A DNA stretch of 64,000 nucleotides from an uncultured Bacteroidales bacterium (lineage in GTDB: Bacteria; Bacteroidota; Bacteroidia; Bacteroidales; Muribaculaceae). A program made the translations under genes and the position numbers. Under the pieces are notes generated by a model, which was not told the origin of the DNA, searched no databases, and worked only from the letters and a program-made list of their open reading frames with translations. Below are positions 26,006 through 34,835 of the stretch, piece after piece. Position 1 is the first letter of the stretch; each line of letters begins with the position of its first letter. The stretch spans positions 1 through 64,000 of the forward strand of contig CACZVR010000001.1 in NCBI GenBank assembly GCA_902784675.1, read 5' to 3'.

Positions 26006-27847
26006 ATGAAAAAGATCTTTACATTTGTCTTCTTGGCGTTGCTGGTGATGGCTGCCAACGCTCAGCTCAAGCCCGGTGTCGAGAACATGAAGAAAGCGAA
26101 ACAGTCGCTTGATTGTGTTCAAAAACCTCAAGTGTTGATGCAAGAACTGCATGCAACCTGCATTAACCCGACTGTTGTAGCCAAGGCTTTCAATATCAAA
26201 GATGGTTTCGTTGTTCCTCCTTATTGGCGGCGTCCTGCTGGTGTTTTCCCTGGAATTATGATAATGGAAAACGGTACCTATGACGGTGAATATTACATGC
26301 CATTATATATCGCAAAGCCCTATGTTGATTATGGGTTCACTGCTGTCGCTGATGGTGTCTCAAATCCTACTTTTCATTGGAACTATCAGAAGTATGTCCG
26401 CAACGTCAATGGGGAGTGGGAACAACCAACGCTGTTCTACGAGGGCAATCCCCTTGTTGTTAACTATCTGTGGGGTGAGGAGAATGAGGTGCCTGAATTG
26501 CTTTGCTATGATGAGAACAATAACCTCTACACCTATCAGCCAGGAGGTTATGAGATGTCAGGAAGCTCTGACTATCCAGTAGTCGGTAACTTTCATGTCA
26601 GTTATGTTGAGGTAGTTCCCAGTAATTATGATCTTTATGACAAGGAAGATGTTTACCTGTTGCAGAACAGTAAGACATTCTGCCCTGGTGGTCGCCAAGG
26701 CAACGTGCGCTACATGATGACCTATACCAAGGGTTGTGAGCCTTGTCCCGGCAACGAAGAAGGCTGGTGGTTTGGCAAGAATGCAGGCCGCACCAACGGC
26801 ATTGCCCAGGCCTTTGAGAAACCCACATCTCCCTATCTGCTCAGGCAAGTGGTGCTTTATACAGCTCTGCTTGAGGTTATCGATAATGTGGAGATGACCT
26901 GCCATGTTTACAAGTTGCCCAATGGCATTCCCGCTTATGATCCTGAGAATCCTGTGGCTCTCAATGAGGAGGACTTCGGCGAGGAAATCGCTTTTGGCCG
27001 TGCCGAGCTCAATCCCGAGACCAATGATGCGACCAGTGGCTTGGTTATCTTCACCCTCTACAATGCTGAAGATGGTCTTGAGTATGAGGTCATGCCCACG
27101 ATTGATGATGCCATCATCATCTGTATCGACGGTTACAATGACGAGGGAATGGAGAATCTGAAAGACTTCACAGCCCTAATTAGCTCAGATATCAAGTCTG
27201 ATGAGGGCTATGGTGAACTGGCTTATATCAAGTACAATCTTCCCGATGAGGACGGCAACTTGTCCGGTGAGTATGTTTGGACCGGTCTGAACAACTTCTT
27301 TTTAAGCGGCCAGATGATGACTGGTCTTACAATCTTTATTACTGCAGACAATCCCTTCCTCATTTACAAATACGGAGAATATGAGGATTGCGAGTTTACC
27401 TTCCCTCCTGAGGGTGGTTTCATGGAAAAGCCGATTCATACTCAAGTGTATGGTGACACTGTTGCCCGGGGTATCGATTTCCTCTCTTATGTTCCCAGTG
27501 TTGATGAGGGTTGGATTGTGACCTTGGCCGATGGTAATGACCTCCCAGATTGGTTGAGCATCGAGCTCACGGTTTTTGCTGAGCCCTTGCCCGAGGGCAT
27601 CAACTATCGTGAGGCCGTTGTCCGCTTCGCTATCCCGGGCTCTTATCTTGACTTCAAGTTCAAGCAGAGAGGAGAAAGTCTTCCTCCTTGTCTGCCTCCT
27701 GGCGAAGAGCCGAACATCTCTCATGTGAACCATCTGATCTACTTGATTCTCGAGAACATGTATGATGACTGTTATGACATCAATAAAGATGACGAACTGA
27801 ACATCGGCGATGTTAATGCCTTGATTAACATCATCCTTAAATTATAA
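26006..27847 (+). CDS. Secreted protein with BACON-like domain and a degenerate dockerin-like tail (paralog B)
   Basis: 613 residues, homologous to paralog A from the signal peptide (AANAQLKPG) to the end, with matching WRRPAGVFPG, YQPGGYEMSG, HVYKLPNG and EPLPEG-x-x-YREAVVRFA segments. It differs at the tail. The first dockerin loop is lost (the segment ISHVNHLIYLIL keeps the helix but not the calcium ligands), and only the second loop D-I-N-K-D-D-E-L-N-I-G-D remains with its helix. It is about 30 residues shorter than paralog A, also in the BACON-like region. The pair is an ancient tandem duplication rather than an assembly repeat. Function unknown. Confidence 0.75.
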   Translation: MKKIFTFVFLALLVMAANAQLKPGVENMKKAKQSLDCVQKPQVLMQELHATCINPTVVAKAFNIKDGFVVPPYWRRPAGVFPGIMIMENGTYDGEYYMPLYIAKPYVDYGFTAVADGVSNPTFHWNYQKYVRNVNGEWEQPTLFYEGNPLVVNYLWGEENEVPELLCYDENNNLYTYQPGGYEMSGSSDYPVVGNFHVSYVEVVPSNYDLYDKEDVYLLQNSKTFCPGGRQGNVRYMMTYTKGCEPCPGNEEGWWFGKNAGRTNGIAQAFEKPTSPYLLRQVVLYTALLEVIDNVEMTCHVYKLPNGIPAYDPENPVALNEEDFGEEIAFGRAELNPETNDATSGLVIFTLYNAEDGLEYEVMPTIDDAIIICIDGYNDEGMENLKDFTALISSDIKSDEGYGELAYIKYNLPDEDGNLSGEYVWTGLNNFFLSGQMMTGLTIFITADNPFLIYKYGEYEDCEFTFPPEGGFMEKPIHTQVYGDTVARGIDFLSYVPSVDEGWIVTLADGNDLPDWLSIELTVFAEPLPEGINYREAVVRFAIPGSYLDFKFKQRGESLPPCLPPGEEPNISHVNHLIYLILENMYDDCYDINKDDELNIGDVNALINIILKL

Positions 27848-27897
27848 TGAATTGACAAGTGGTGACAGTATTGGGATAAATCACCACCTGAGTTAAA

Positions 27898-27940
27898 CGA
27901 GACGAGAAGACCTCAATCAGGCTTCCCGTCTCGCTTTTTT
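27898..27940 (+). terminator. Terminator after paralog B
   Basis: CGAGACGAGAAG (27898-27909) pairs with CTTCCCGTCTCG (27922-27933) with one mismatch, followed by six T. The end of the T-run is also the -33 box of the next promoter. Confidence 0.85.
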
Positions 27941-27968
27941 GTTGTATGGGGATTTTGTTGTATATTTG
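27938..27968 (+). promoter_or_regulatory. Promoter of the TIGR04076-engB-GH2 run
   Basis: TTTG at 27938-27941, inside the terminator T-run, and TAtaTTTG at 27961-27968, 19 bases apart. The ATG at 27974 is only 5 bases after the -7 element, so the mRNA would be almost leaderless. Confidence 0.65.
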
Positions 27969-27973
27969 CACAC

Positions 27974-28312
27974 ATGAACAACAAACAGGAGAATAAGGAG
28001 TTGAAGCAAGTGCGCATCACAGCCATGCGGCAGACGGTGTATCAAGATCTCATGGCAAGCTATGAGAATCCCATCGATCATGCCTGCGACATCACTGTGG
28101 GACAGACCTTTGTTTCGGTCGGCGGACAGCGCCCTGATGGCATGTGTCCTAGTGCATGGGAGTCGATGAGGCCCTTTGTTGAGGCGTTGGCACGCGGCGA
28201 GGGCAATTTCTATGACGGCTGGATGCAGAATCCCCATTCGGCGATGATCTCGTGCAACGACGGCTTCCGTCCTGTTTCCTTCTATTTAGAAACCATCAAT
28301 AATGTCAACTGA
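27974..28312 (+). CDS. TIGR04076-like small protein
   Basis: 112 residues, soluble. The order QVRITAM, a degenerate middle with [27 protein letters not shown], then [15 protein letters not shown] matches the TIGR04076 family, small proteins of unknown function with conserved cysteines (here in GMCP and SCND). It starts right behind its promoter and its last 11 bases overlap engB in another frame, so it is translationally coupled to engB. A metal- or cluster-linked role is sometimes supposed for such cysteine pairs, but nothing here shows it. Confidence 0.75.
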   Translation: MNNKQENKELKQVRITAMRQTVYQDLMASYENPIDHACDITVGQTFVSVGGQRPDGMCPSAWESMRPFVEALARGEGNFYDGWMQNPHSAMISCNDGFRPVSFYLETINNVN

Positions 28313-28919
28313 TATGAAAATCAATTCTGCCGAATTCACCATCAGCAACAGCGACTACCGCAAGTGTCCCGACAGCAAACTGCCCGAGTATGCATTCATC
28401 GGGCGCAGCAACGTGGGTAAATCGTCGCTCATCAATATGCTCACTGGGCGCAAAGCGTTGGCCAAGACCAGCGCCACACCAGGCAAGACGATGCTTATCA
28501 ACCACTTCCTCATCAACGGCGAGTGGTATATCGTCGATTTGCCGGGATATGGTTATGCCAAGCGCAGCAAGGAATCACGCGATCAGTTGTGGCGCATGAT
28601 TCAGGGCTATGTGATGGGACGTGAGCAGATGACCAACCTTTTCGTCCTCGTGGACAGCCGCATCAAACCGCAAAAGATTGATCTCGAGTTTATGGAATGG
28701 CTGGGCGAGCACGGTGTGCCGTTCTCCATCGTCTTCACCAAAATGGACAAACTCGGAAAGGTGGCCGGCCCTGCAGCTGTAGAGGATTACAAGAAAGTGC
28801 TGCGCAAGACCTGGGAAGAACTGCCTCCCATCTTCATGACCTCGAGTGAGGATGCCCGTGGCCGCGACGAACTGTTGAACTATATCGATACTATCAACAA
28901 ACAACTTAAACAACAATGA
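28302..28919 (+). CDS. engB: Ribosome biogenesis GTPase EngB (YihA/YsxC)
   Basis: 205 residues. EngB is an essential GTPase that binds the 50S precursor late in assembly. G1 GRSNVGKSS is at about 33-41, the switch TSATPGKT follows near 58, G3 DLPGYGYA near 80, G4 TKMD near 147 and G5 TSSE near 180; KRSKE after G3 is typical of the family. The start at 28302 overlaps the upstream gene by 11 bases; an in-frame ATG at 28314 is a possible alternative. Its stop overlaps the ATG of the GH2 gene, which ties an essential GTPase to a sugar hydrolase in one transcript. Confidence 0.96.
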   Translation: MSTDMKINSAEFTISNSDYRKCPDSKLPEYAFIGRSNVGKSSLINMLTGRKALAKTSATPGKTMLINHFLINGEWYIVDLPGYGYAKRSKESRDQLWRMIQGYVMGREQMTNLFVLVDSRIKPQKIDLEFMEWLGEHGVPFSIVFTKMDKLGKVAGPAAVEDYKKVLRKTWEELPPIFMTSSEDARGRDELLNYIDTINKQLKQQ

Positions 28920-31327
28920 AAAAGACAACGATGACCATATTGGCGACAATGGTCGCCTTGATATCATTGGCTCAAAGCCACATGGAGTTGAACTTGAGCG
29001 AAGGCTGGCAGTTTTCGCGAGACAAGGCCAACTGGCAAGAGGTGACCGTGCCTCACGATTGGGCCATTGGCGGTCCTTTTGACAAGAAATGGGATCTGCA
29101 GGTTGTTGCCATCAAGGAGAATGGCGAAGATGTCGCTACCGAGAAGTCGGGCCGTTCGGGTGCTCTGCCCTGGATCGGAAAGGGCTACTATAAGACCACG
29201 TTTACCGTCCCCCAAGGTTACAAACATGCCCAATTAGTCTTTGACGGTGCGATGGCCGACCCCTATGTCTATGTCAATGGCCAACTCGCTGGACATTGGG
29301 CCTACGGATACAATGCTTTCATCGTTGATGTGACTCCCTTCATGCACACCGATGGCTCATCTAATACGCTTGAAGTGCGCCTCGAGAACAAGGAGGAAAG
29401 CAACCGCTGGTATCCTGGAGGTGGTATCTACCGTCCTGTCAAGTTGGTGATGACGCGTGAAAAAGACGCCTCTCTTGATACTTGGGGCTTGTTTGTGCGC
29501 ACCCTTGGTATCGATGGCGAGAAGGCGACGCTCCAAGTGGAACATCAGCTTGATGGCGCTACTATTCTTGACAATGACTTTGAACTGGAGATAACGCTTA
29601 GCGATGCTCGAGGAGAAAAGGTGGGCGGTGCTAAAACCTGTCCCGATGGCATGGGTCGTTTCGCCACATGCATGGAGGTGTATGTACCCTCGTTGTGGTC
29701 TCCCGAGAGTCCTTATCTCTATACTGTCACCGCAACATTGCGTCACAAGGGCATCGAGGTGGATTGCCAGACTTCAAAGTTCGGCATCCGCACAGTCTCG
29801 TTCAGCAAGGAGGGCGGTTTCCAGCTCAACGGTGAGCGCCGCAGCATCAAGGGCGTGTGCCTGCACCATGACTTGGGCCCGTTGGGTGCTGCTGTCAATA
29901 AGACTGCGCTCATCCGCCAGATCGAGATGATGAAGGCCATGGGAGCCGATGCCATCCGCACCAGCCACAACATGCCCTCCACGATGCAGATGGAGGTGTG
30001 CGACAGTTTGGGCATGATGGTCATGGCCGAGAGCTTTGACGGTTGGAAAGAGCCCAAGGTGCGCAACGGCTATGGCAGCTATTGGGACGAGTGGTGGCAG
30101 CAAGACATCCGCAACCTTGTGCTCAATCACCGCAATCACACCAGCATCATCCTGTGGAGCGTGGGCAACGAGATTCCCGAGCAGTGGAAACCCGAGGGCG
30201 TGAAGCGCTACAAGGACTTGATTGCCTTATGCCACCGGTATGACCCCAGCCGCATGGTCACCTGTGGCATGGACCAGGCCGATGGCACCATCTGGTGCGG
30301 CTTTGCCCAAGTGGCCGACGTGCCCGGCTATAATTACCGCTTGCACAAGTATCAGGAGATGATCGAGCGCCTGCCCCAGGGCTTCATCCTGGGCAGCGAA
30401 ACGGCCTCGACCGTGAGCACTCGCGGCCATTATTGTTTCCCCGACACCATCGCAACCAACAAGGCTTGGCCCGATGGCCAATGCTCGGGCTACGACGTGG
30501 AGTATTGCTGGTGGAGCAACGTGCCCGATGATGACTGGAAGATGCAGGACGACTTTGATTGGACCGTGGGTGAGTTCGTTTGGACAGGCTATGATTATCT
30601 GGGTGAACCCACCCCCTATGACGAGTACTGGCCCTCGCGCAGCAGCTATTTCGGCATCTGCGACTTGGCCGGTCTGCCCAAGGACCGTTATTACTTGTAT
30701 CGCAGTCACTGGAACAAGAATGAGCACACCATCCACCTGTTGCCCCACTGGACATGGCCCGACCGCAAGGGCAAGGTGACTCCCGTCTATTGCTATACCG
30801 ACTATCCTAGCGCCGAACTCTTTGTCAATGGCAAGAGCCAAGGACGCATCACCAAAAATGATACTACTCGTTTGGATCGTTACCGCCTGCGCTGGCGCAA
30901 CGTCATCTATCAGCCTGGCGAGTTAAAAGTGGTGGTCTATGATGAAAACGGCAACAAGGCGGGACAGCAGATTGTGCGCACTGCAGGCAAGCCTAAACGC
31001 CTGCTGCTTGAGCCCGAGCGCAAGACCATCAAGGCCGACGGCAACGACCTCGCTTATATCACTGTGAGCCTCGTCGACAAGAACGGCACCTTGTGCCCAG
31101 ATGCTGCCAACCGCTTGCAGTTCAGTGTCACAGGTGCAGGTTCTTATAAGGCCGCCTGCAATGGTGATGCCACGTCGCTGGAACCCTTTACTCAGCCGCA
31201 GATGAGTCTGTTCCACGGCCAGTTGGTGGTCGTTTGCCAAGCTGGAAAAACTCCTGGTGTGATGACCCTCAACGTCAAGGACCCCGCCACAGGCATGAAA
31301 TCCACAGTCAACATAACCGTGAAATAA
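28916..31327 (+). CDS. Glycoside hydrolase family 2 beta-galactosidase (secreted)
   Basis: 803 residues. A signal peptide covers about residues 1-20 (ending SLAQS), so it works in the periplasm or outside. The order is a GH2 sugar-binding domain (about 25-180), an immunoglobulin-like domain (about 185-290), the TIM barrel (about 295-590), a DUF4982-like module and a C-terminal GH2_C5-like Ig domain (from about 700). The acid/base is E419 in [11 protein letters not shown] and the nucleophile is E495 in LGSETAST. Beta-galactosidase is the most common activity of this architecture; other beta-glycosidase activities are possible. It overlaps engB by four bases and ends at a compact hairpin. Confidence 0.93.
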   Translation: MKKTTMTILATMVALISLAQSHMELNLSEGWQFSRDKANWQEVTVPHDWAIGGPFDKKWDLQVVAIKENGEDVATEKSGRSGALPWIGKGYYKTTFTVPQGYKHAQLVFDGAMADPYVYVNGQLAGHWAYGYNAFIVDVTPFMHTDGSSNTLEVRLENKEESNRWYPGGGIYRPVKLVMTREKDASLDTWGLFVRTLGIDGEKATLQVEHQLDGATILDNDFELEITLSDARGEKVGGAKTCPDGMGRFATCMEVYVPSLWSPESPYLYTVTATLRHKGIEVDCQTSKFGIRTVSFSKEGGFQLNGERRSIKGVCLHHDLGPLGAAVNKTALIRQIEMMKAMGADAIRTSHNMPSTMQMEVCDSLGMMVMAESFDGWKEPKVRNGYGSYWDEWWQQDIRNLVLNHRNHTSIILWSVGNEIPEQWKPEGVKRYKDLIALCHRYDPSRMVTCGMDQADGTIWCGFAQVADVPGYNYRLHKYQEMIERLPQGFILGSETASTVSTRGHYCFPDTIATNKAWPDGQCSGYDVEYCWWSNVPDDDWKMQDDFDWTVGEFVWTGYDYLGEPTPYDEYWPSRSSYFGICDLAGLPKDRYYLYRSHWNKNEHTIHLLPHWTWPDRKGKVTPVYCYTDYPSAELFVNGKSQGRITKNDTTRLDRYRLRWRNVIYQPGELKVVVYDENGNKAGQQIVRTAGKPKRLLLEPERKTIKADGNDLAYITVSLVDKNGTLCPDAANRLQFSVTGAGSYKAACNGDATSLEPFTQPQMSLFHGQLVVVCQAGKTPGVMTLNVKDPATGMKSTVNITVK

Positions 31328-31338
31328 TTGTTATGTGG

Positions 31339-31357
31339 AAGGCGGCAATGCCGCCTT
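31339..31357 (+). terminator. Compact hairpin after the GH2 gene
   Basis: AAGGCGG (31339-31345) pairs with CCGCCTT (31351-31357) around a five-base loop. It sits between the GH2 stop and the next start and probably ends the GH2 transcript. Confidence 0.6.
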
Positions 31358-31365
31358 TGTACATC

Positions 31366-32403
31366 ATGGTTGACGTTTATCTTTTCAATCCCGAGCACGA
31401 CCTGGCGTTGGCGCATGGGGCACACAACTACACGGCCCCGCCATTTGCCCGCCAGTTCCGTCGTGACCTGCGGTTACTGCCTGCCTGGCTAGCGCCTGAA
31501 GGGTCATATATCGCCATACCAGATGATTGCTTGATTGAAGAGGATTACCGTTGGCTACTAAATCATCATCTCGATATAACGCCTGTCCATTTCAGCAAAA
31601 TCGCTGAATTGGGCCCATGCCGCATTCATCCTTGGGGCTGGGATGCCGCGTTGCGCTACCGTTTGCTGCAAGCGGGAGTCTCGCCCGAATATCTCCCCAC
31701 CGATGGGCAGTTGGACTGGATTCGTCGTTTGTCTCATCGTCGTACAAGCATAGCTGTGCATCAGGCTTTGGGCGAGGTTTTCTCGCCTTGTCCTGTGGAG
31801 CTGGAAAGCTACGATGATGTGATGGCGTTTGCTTTGTCTCATCCGGGCTGCTACCTCAAGATGCCGTGGTCGGGTAGCGGTAAGGGCATCTACCGCGTCA
31901 TCGACCCATCGGGCGACAACCATGTGCCCCGTTGGATTGAAGGCGCGTTGAAGCGTCAAGGATCGCTCTTGTGTGAGGTGGGGCTGGATAGGTTGCAGGA
32001 CTTTGCCATCGAATGCATGTGCCGTGATGGACATACGATGTTGATGGGCTATTCGGTGTTTGACAGCGACTTTCACAGCCAATTCGGGTCAGGTAGGGTA
32101 GCACCGATGGAGGAACTGCACCAATACTTGTTAGAACGATATCCCGATTTAGACCTTGTAGTTGAAAAAGTGCTGTTAGCGTTGGATGCTATCATCGCCC
32201 CGCACTACAGCGGCCCCCTGGGTGTTGACATGATGTTTTATCGCGATGATAAGGGCCATCTAGCTTTGAATCCCTGCGTCGAAGTTAACTTGCGCATGAC
32301 CATGGGCATGGTCACAGCTGCCATGGGCAGTCGTCATGGCCTGCGGGGCCGGTTCTCAATCGTTGCTGGAAAATCGGGCTATTCTTTTTCCCTCTCAATG
32401 TAG
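31366..32403 (+). CDS. ATP-grasp-like protein of unknown substrate
   Basis: 345 residues from the chosen start. The frame is open from 31234, but an earlier start would lie within the GH2 gene or in the hairpin, and proteins of this sort begin with a VYLFNPEHDLALA strand. Features of an ATP-grasp fold are a glycine-rich loop KMPWSGSGKGIYRV near residue 165, a CEVGLDRLQDFAIEC strand, and the late NPCVEVNLRMTMG with the E and N that usually bind magnesium-ATP. Such enzymes join a carboxylate to an amine or thiol. No carrier or partner gene is nearby. Its 3' end overlaps the convergent VanY gene by 25 bases. Confidence 0.65.
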   Translation: MVDVYLFNPEHDLALAHGAHNYTAPPFARQFRRDLRLLPAWLAPEGSYIAIPDDCLIEEDYRWLLNHHLDITPVHFSKIAELGPCRIHPWGWDAALRYRLLQAGVSPEYLPTDGQLDWIRRLSHRRTSIAVHQALGEVFSPCPVELESYDDVMAFALSHPGCYLKMPWSGSGKGIYRVIDPSGDNHVPRWIEGALKRQGSLLCEVGLDRLQDFAIECMCRDGHTMLMGYSVFDSDFHSQFGSGRVAPMEELHQYLLERYPDLDLVVEKVLLALDAIIAPHYSGPLGVDMMFYRDDKGHLALNPCVEVNLRMTMGMVTAAMGSRHGLRGRFSIVAGKSGYSFSLSM

Positions 32404-33350
32404 TAGGCGTAATATTCGTCGAACGTGATGTCCTCGTCTTGGATGCGCTTAGCTGTTTCAATGCCCACATAGCGCAGATGCCACGGTTCGTAGGCGAAAC
32501 CAAAGATTTGTGACTGTTTCTTGGGGTAGCGCAAGATGAAGCCATATTCGTGGCAATGTTCCCGCATCCACACGCCTTCCTCGGATTTATCAAAAGGCCA
32601 TCTCATGGGATGTTCCCGAGATGTGACGTCTATGGCATAACCCGTCTGGTGTTCGCTGCTTCCTGCTCGGGCGGCATATCCCTTAGGATTGCGTTTGTAG
32701 GTCCCTTGTTGATCATGATAGGAGCGATAGGCCGAGTTGACCATCAGTTGAGCCTCGGTCTGTTCCTTGCAAGCCTTTTGCATCGCCATGAAGGCATCAA
32801 CAACGACACTTTGAGCCTTTTGTTCCTCATAGCAGTAATTCCTGCTGAATGTCGCCAGATTGCCAGGCTGGTAGTTCTCGTCGAGGTAATGACGGCCATT
32901 GACCAACACCAATTGGCCTTTAGTAGTGTCGCAGGGCACTGCGCTCAATTCACGGTCAAGGTCGCGCCCGATGTTGACCATAGCGACAATGATGTCAAGA
33001 GGAACCTTCGTCGTGTCCTTCTTGTGATAGGCAAGGTAGCGGTTGAAATTATTGGCGATGAAGTAGCGCTGGCTCAACAATGGGTAGGCTATTGTGTCGT
33101 GTTCGTTGTTTACGATGAACTCGTGGGCTTGCCGCTCGGTTAATGCTGCAGTGATAGCGCGAGCCTGGTCAATCGGGTATCCCAGGCGATAGATTTTGCA
33201 CTCGTCACTGTGGTAATAGATGATACCCTGGCAACTCTTGACCAGCACCAGCAGGACAAAAAGCGCAGCAACGGTTAGGGGCACCGTCATCCACAAATTA
33301 TCGCGGTCGCCCAATAATCGGAAAAGGCGTTTGACTTTCTCCTTGACCAT
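32379..33350 (-). CDS. VanY-like D-alanyl-D-alanine carboxypeptidase (membrane-anchored)
   Basis: 323 residues from the ATG at 33350; a GTG at 33371 is possible but lies inside msrA. One membrane segment (about residues 20-40) anchors it, with the catalytic part in the periplasm. The M15B peptidase motifs are present: SSEHQTGYAIDV (zinc His and Asp, near residue 235) and EPWHLRYVG (catalytic Glu and zinc His, near 290), so it probably trims the terminal D-Ala from peptidoglycan stem peptides. The sequence between the anchor and the catalytic domain (about 150 residues) is extra. It lies seven bases downstream of msrA and is probably cotranscribed. Nothing suggests vancomycin resistance, since no vanHAX is near. 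Confidence 0.9.
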   Translation of the reverse strand: MVKEKVKRLFRLLGDRDNLWMTVPLTVAALFVLLVLVKSCQGIIYYHSDECKIYRLGYPIDQARAITAALTERQAHEFIVNNEHDTIAYPLLSQRYFIANNFNRYLAYHKKDTTKVPLDIIVAMVNIGRDLDRELSAVPCDTTKGQLVLVNGRHYLDENYQPGNLATFSRNYCYEEQKAQSVVVDAFMAMQKACKEQTEAQLMVNSAYRSYHDQQGTYKRNPKGYAARAGSSEHQTGYAIDVTSREHPMRWPFDKSEEGVWMREHCHEYGFILRYPKKQSQIFGFAYEPWHLRYVGIETAKRIQDEDITFDEYYAYYIEREKE

Positions 33351-33357
33351 GATATGG

Positions 33358-33861
33358 TTATCGGTTGGCACGCTTGGCCATCTCGAACAGTTCCAGTGGC
33401 AGATGGCAGTAACCGTCAGGATTCTTGTCGAGGTAGTCCTGGTGGTAATCCTCGGCTTTGTAGAAATTCTTCAGCGGCAGCAACTCCACAGCCAGCCTGA
33501 GTTTAACCTCGGCCTGTACACGGTCATACACCTTTTTTAGTGTCGGCACATCCTCTTCGTCGGTATAATAGATGCCCGTGCGGTATTGCGTGCCCTTGTC
33601 GTGGCCTTGTTGGTTGACGCTTGTGGGGTCAATAGCCTTGAAGTACATCTCGGTCAGGAACTCCAACGAAATGACCTTGGGGTCATAGACGATGCGCACG
33701 GTCTCGGCAAAGCCCGTCTTGTCGGTACACACATCTTGATAGGTGGGGTTTTCGGTATGGCCGTTGGCATAACCCACCTCGGTTTCAACAACACCGTTCA
33801 CCAGTTTGAAGTAATGCTCGGTTCCCCAGAAGCATCCTCCTGCAAAATAAATCTCTTTCAT
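33358..33861 (-). CDS. msrA: Peptide-methionine (S)-S-oxide reductase
   Basis: 167 residues from the ATG at 33861, which puts the family start MKEIYFAGGCFWG at the N-terminus; the longer frame upstream lacks similarity and includes the promoter region. MsrA repairs oxidised methionine. The nucleophile is Cys10 in GCFWG, and the substrate-binding GYANGHTENPTY and the HDKGTQYRTGIYY segments are intact. It has no signal peptide, so it acts in the cytoplasm. No MsrB domain is fused. It leads a two-gene transcript with the VanY-like peptidase. Confidence 0.97.
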   Translation of the reverse strand: MKEIYFAGGCFWGTEHYFKLVNGVVETEVGYANGHTENPTYQDVCTDKTGFAETVRIVYDPKVISLEFLTEMYFKAIDPTSVNQQGHDKGTQYRTGIYYTDEEDVPTLKKVYDRVQAEVKLRLAVELLPLKNFYKAEDYHQDYLDKNPDGYCHLPLELFEMAKRANR

Positions 33862-33884
33862 ATTCCGTTGGTCATTATTTTTTA

Positions 33885-33915
33885 CAAAGGTAGTGTTACT
33901 CCACGGCCTGTGCAA
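33885..33915 (-). promoter_or_regulatory. Promoter of msrA
   Basis: Minus-strand TAccTTTG at 33885-33892 and TTG at 33913-33915, 20 bases apart, 23 bases before the ATG. Confidence 0.6.
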
Positions 33916-34015
33916 GCAATTTGCTTAAACTTTCTTGCTTAATTCAAGTCATAAATGTAATTCTGAGGGCTATAGCCCTCGAAATTAGGCGGTGCCTCGG
34001 AAATGCCCAAATAAA

Positions 34016-34047
34016 TTTGGCATTTCGCTCGCCTTGCATTAATTTTG
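34016..34047 (+). promoter_or_regulatory. Promoter of the DUF2520-maf-ABC transporter operon
   Basis: TTTG at 34016-34019 and TAatTTTG at 34040-34047, 20 bases apart. The ATG at 34056 is only 8 bases after the -7 element. Confidence 0.65.
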
Positions 34048-34055
34048 CATGACAA

Positions 34056-34835
34056 ATGAAACGAGTGGTGATTATCGGTTCCGGTAATGTGGCGACCAGC
34101 CTGGCGCATGGTTTGTCCACACGGTGTGAGGTGGCACAGATTTACAGCCGCCACTTGGCTCATGCCCAAACGTTGGCCGATGCTGTCGGCTGCGCGTCAG
34201 CCACCGATGACCTGCATGGTCTCATTCAGGATGCCGATGTCTATGTCATCGCTGTGCGAGATGATGTGATTGCCGATGTGATCGCTGCTGTGCCCGATAA
34301 CGGCGCCTTGTGGATTCACACCTCGGGCAGCAAACCGATAGACCTGTTTGACGGGCAGCGTTCCCGTTGTGGCGTGTTGTGGCCCATGCAGTCTTTCTCG
34401 CGTGACTTGGTTGTCCCCTTGGATGACGTGCATTTCTTTGCCGAGGCCAACAATGCGGCAGCGCTCAATGATTTGCTGGCGTTCGGCAGTCTGCTTTCCT
34501 CTCATGTGATTGAAGCCGATAGCCAACAACGTCTCAAATTGCATGTGGCATCGGTTTTCTCGTGCAACTTCGCCAATCACATGTGGACGCTTGCCGATGA
34601 GGTGCTTACTGCCGCCGGCTTGCCTTTTGACGCGATGAAGCCGCTCATCCGCACCACTGTGGAGAAGCTTGACCGACTCTCGCCTGCCGAATCCCAAACG
34701 GGGCCTGCCGTGCGACACGACACACAAGTCATCGAGAACCATCTGGCGCTGCTCGATGGTGACAAACGTGACATCTACCGCATGGTGACCGATTCCATCA
34801 TTAACCGAAATCCCGAAAAAGAGAATGCTCAATAA
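34056..34835 (+). CDS. Rossmann-like and DUF2520 domain protein (putative NADP oxidoreductase)
   Basis: 259 residues. The N-terminal Rossmann domain has VVIIGSGNVATSLAHGL at residues 4-20 and a VYVIAVRDD strand; the C-terminal DUF2520 half is helical, with LHVASVFSCNFANHMW near residue 170. The fold is that of pyrroline-5-carboxylate reductase or ketopantoate reductase relatives, so a reductase is likely, but no substrate is known for this family. It is the first gene of a six-gene run and overlaps maf by 11 bases. Confidence 0.9.
   Translation: MKRVVIIGSGNVATSLAHGLSTRCEVAQIYSRHLAHAQTLADAVGCASATDDLHGLIQDADVYVIAVRDDVIADVIAAVPDNGALWIHTSGSKPIDLFDGQRSRCGVLWPMQSFSRDLVVPLDDVHFFAEANNAAALNDLLAFGSLLSSHVIEADSQQRLKLHVASVFSCNFANHMWTLADEVLTAAGLPFDAMKPLIRTTVEKLDRLSPAESQTGPAVRHDTQVIENHLALLDGDKRDIYRMVTDSIINRNPEKENAQ

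Noticed and set aside
23767..27847. Paralog A/B pair as an assembly duplication
   Set aside because: The proteins differ throughout and have different tails and lengths.
32379..33350. VanY-type vancomycin resistance gene
   Set aside because: No vanHAX or VanRS genes nearby; the protein fits an ordinary peptidoglycan-trimming peptidase beside msrA.
33862..34055. Cobalamin riboswitch ahead of the operon with the BtuFCD-type importer
   Set aside because: The promoter is within 10 bases of the first start and the transporter genes abut their neighbours, leaving no room for an aptamer.
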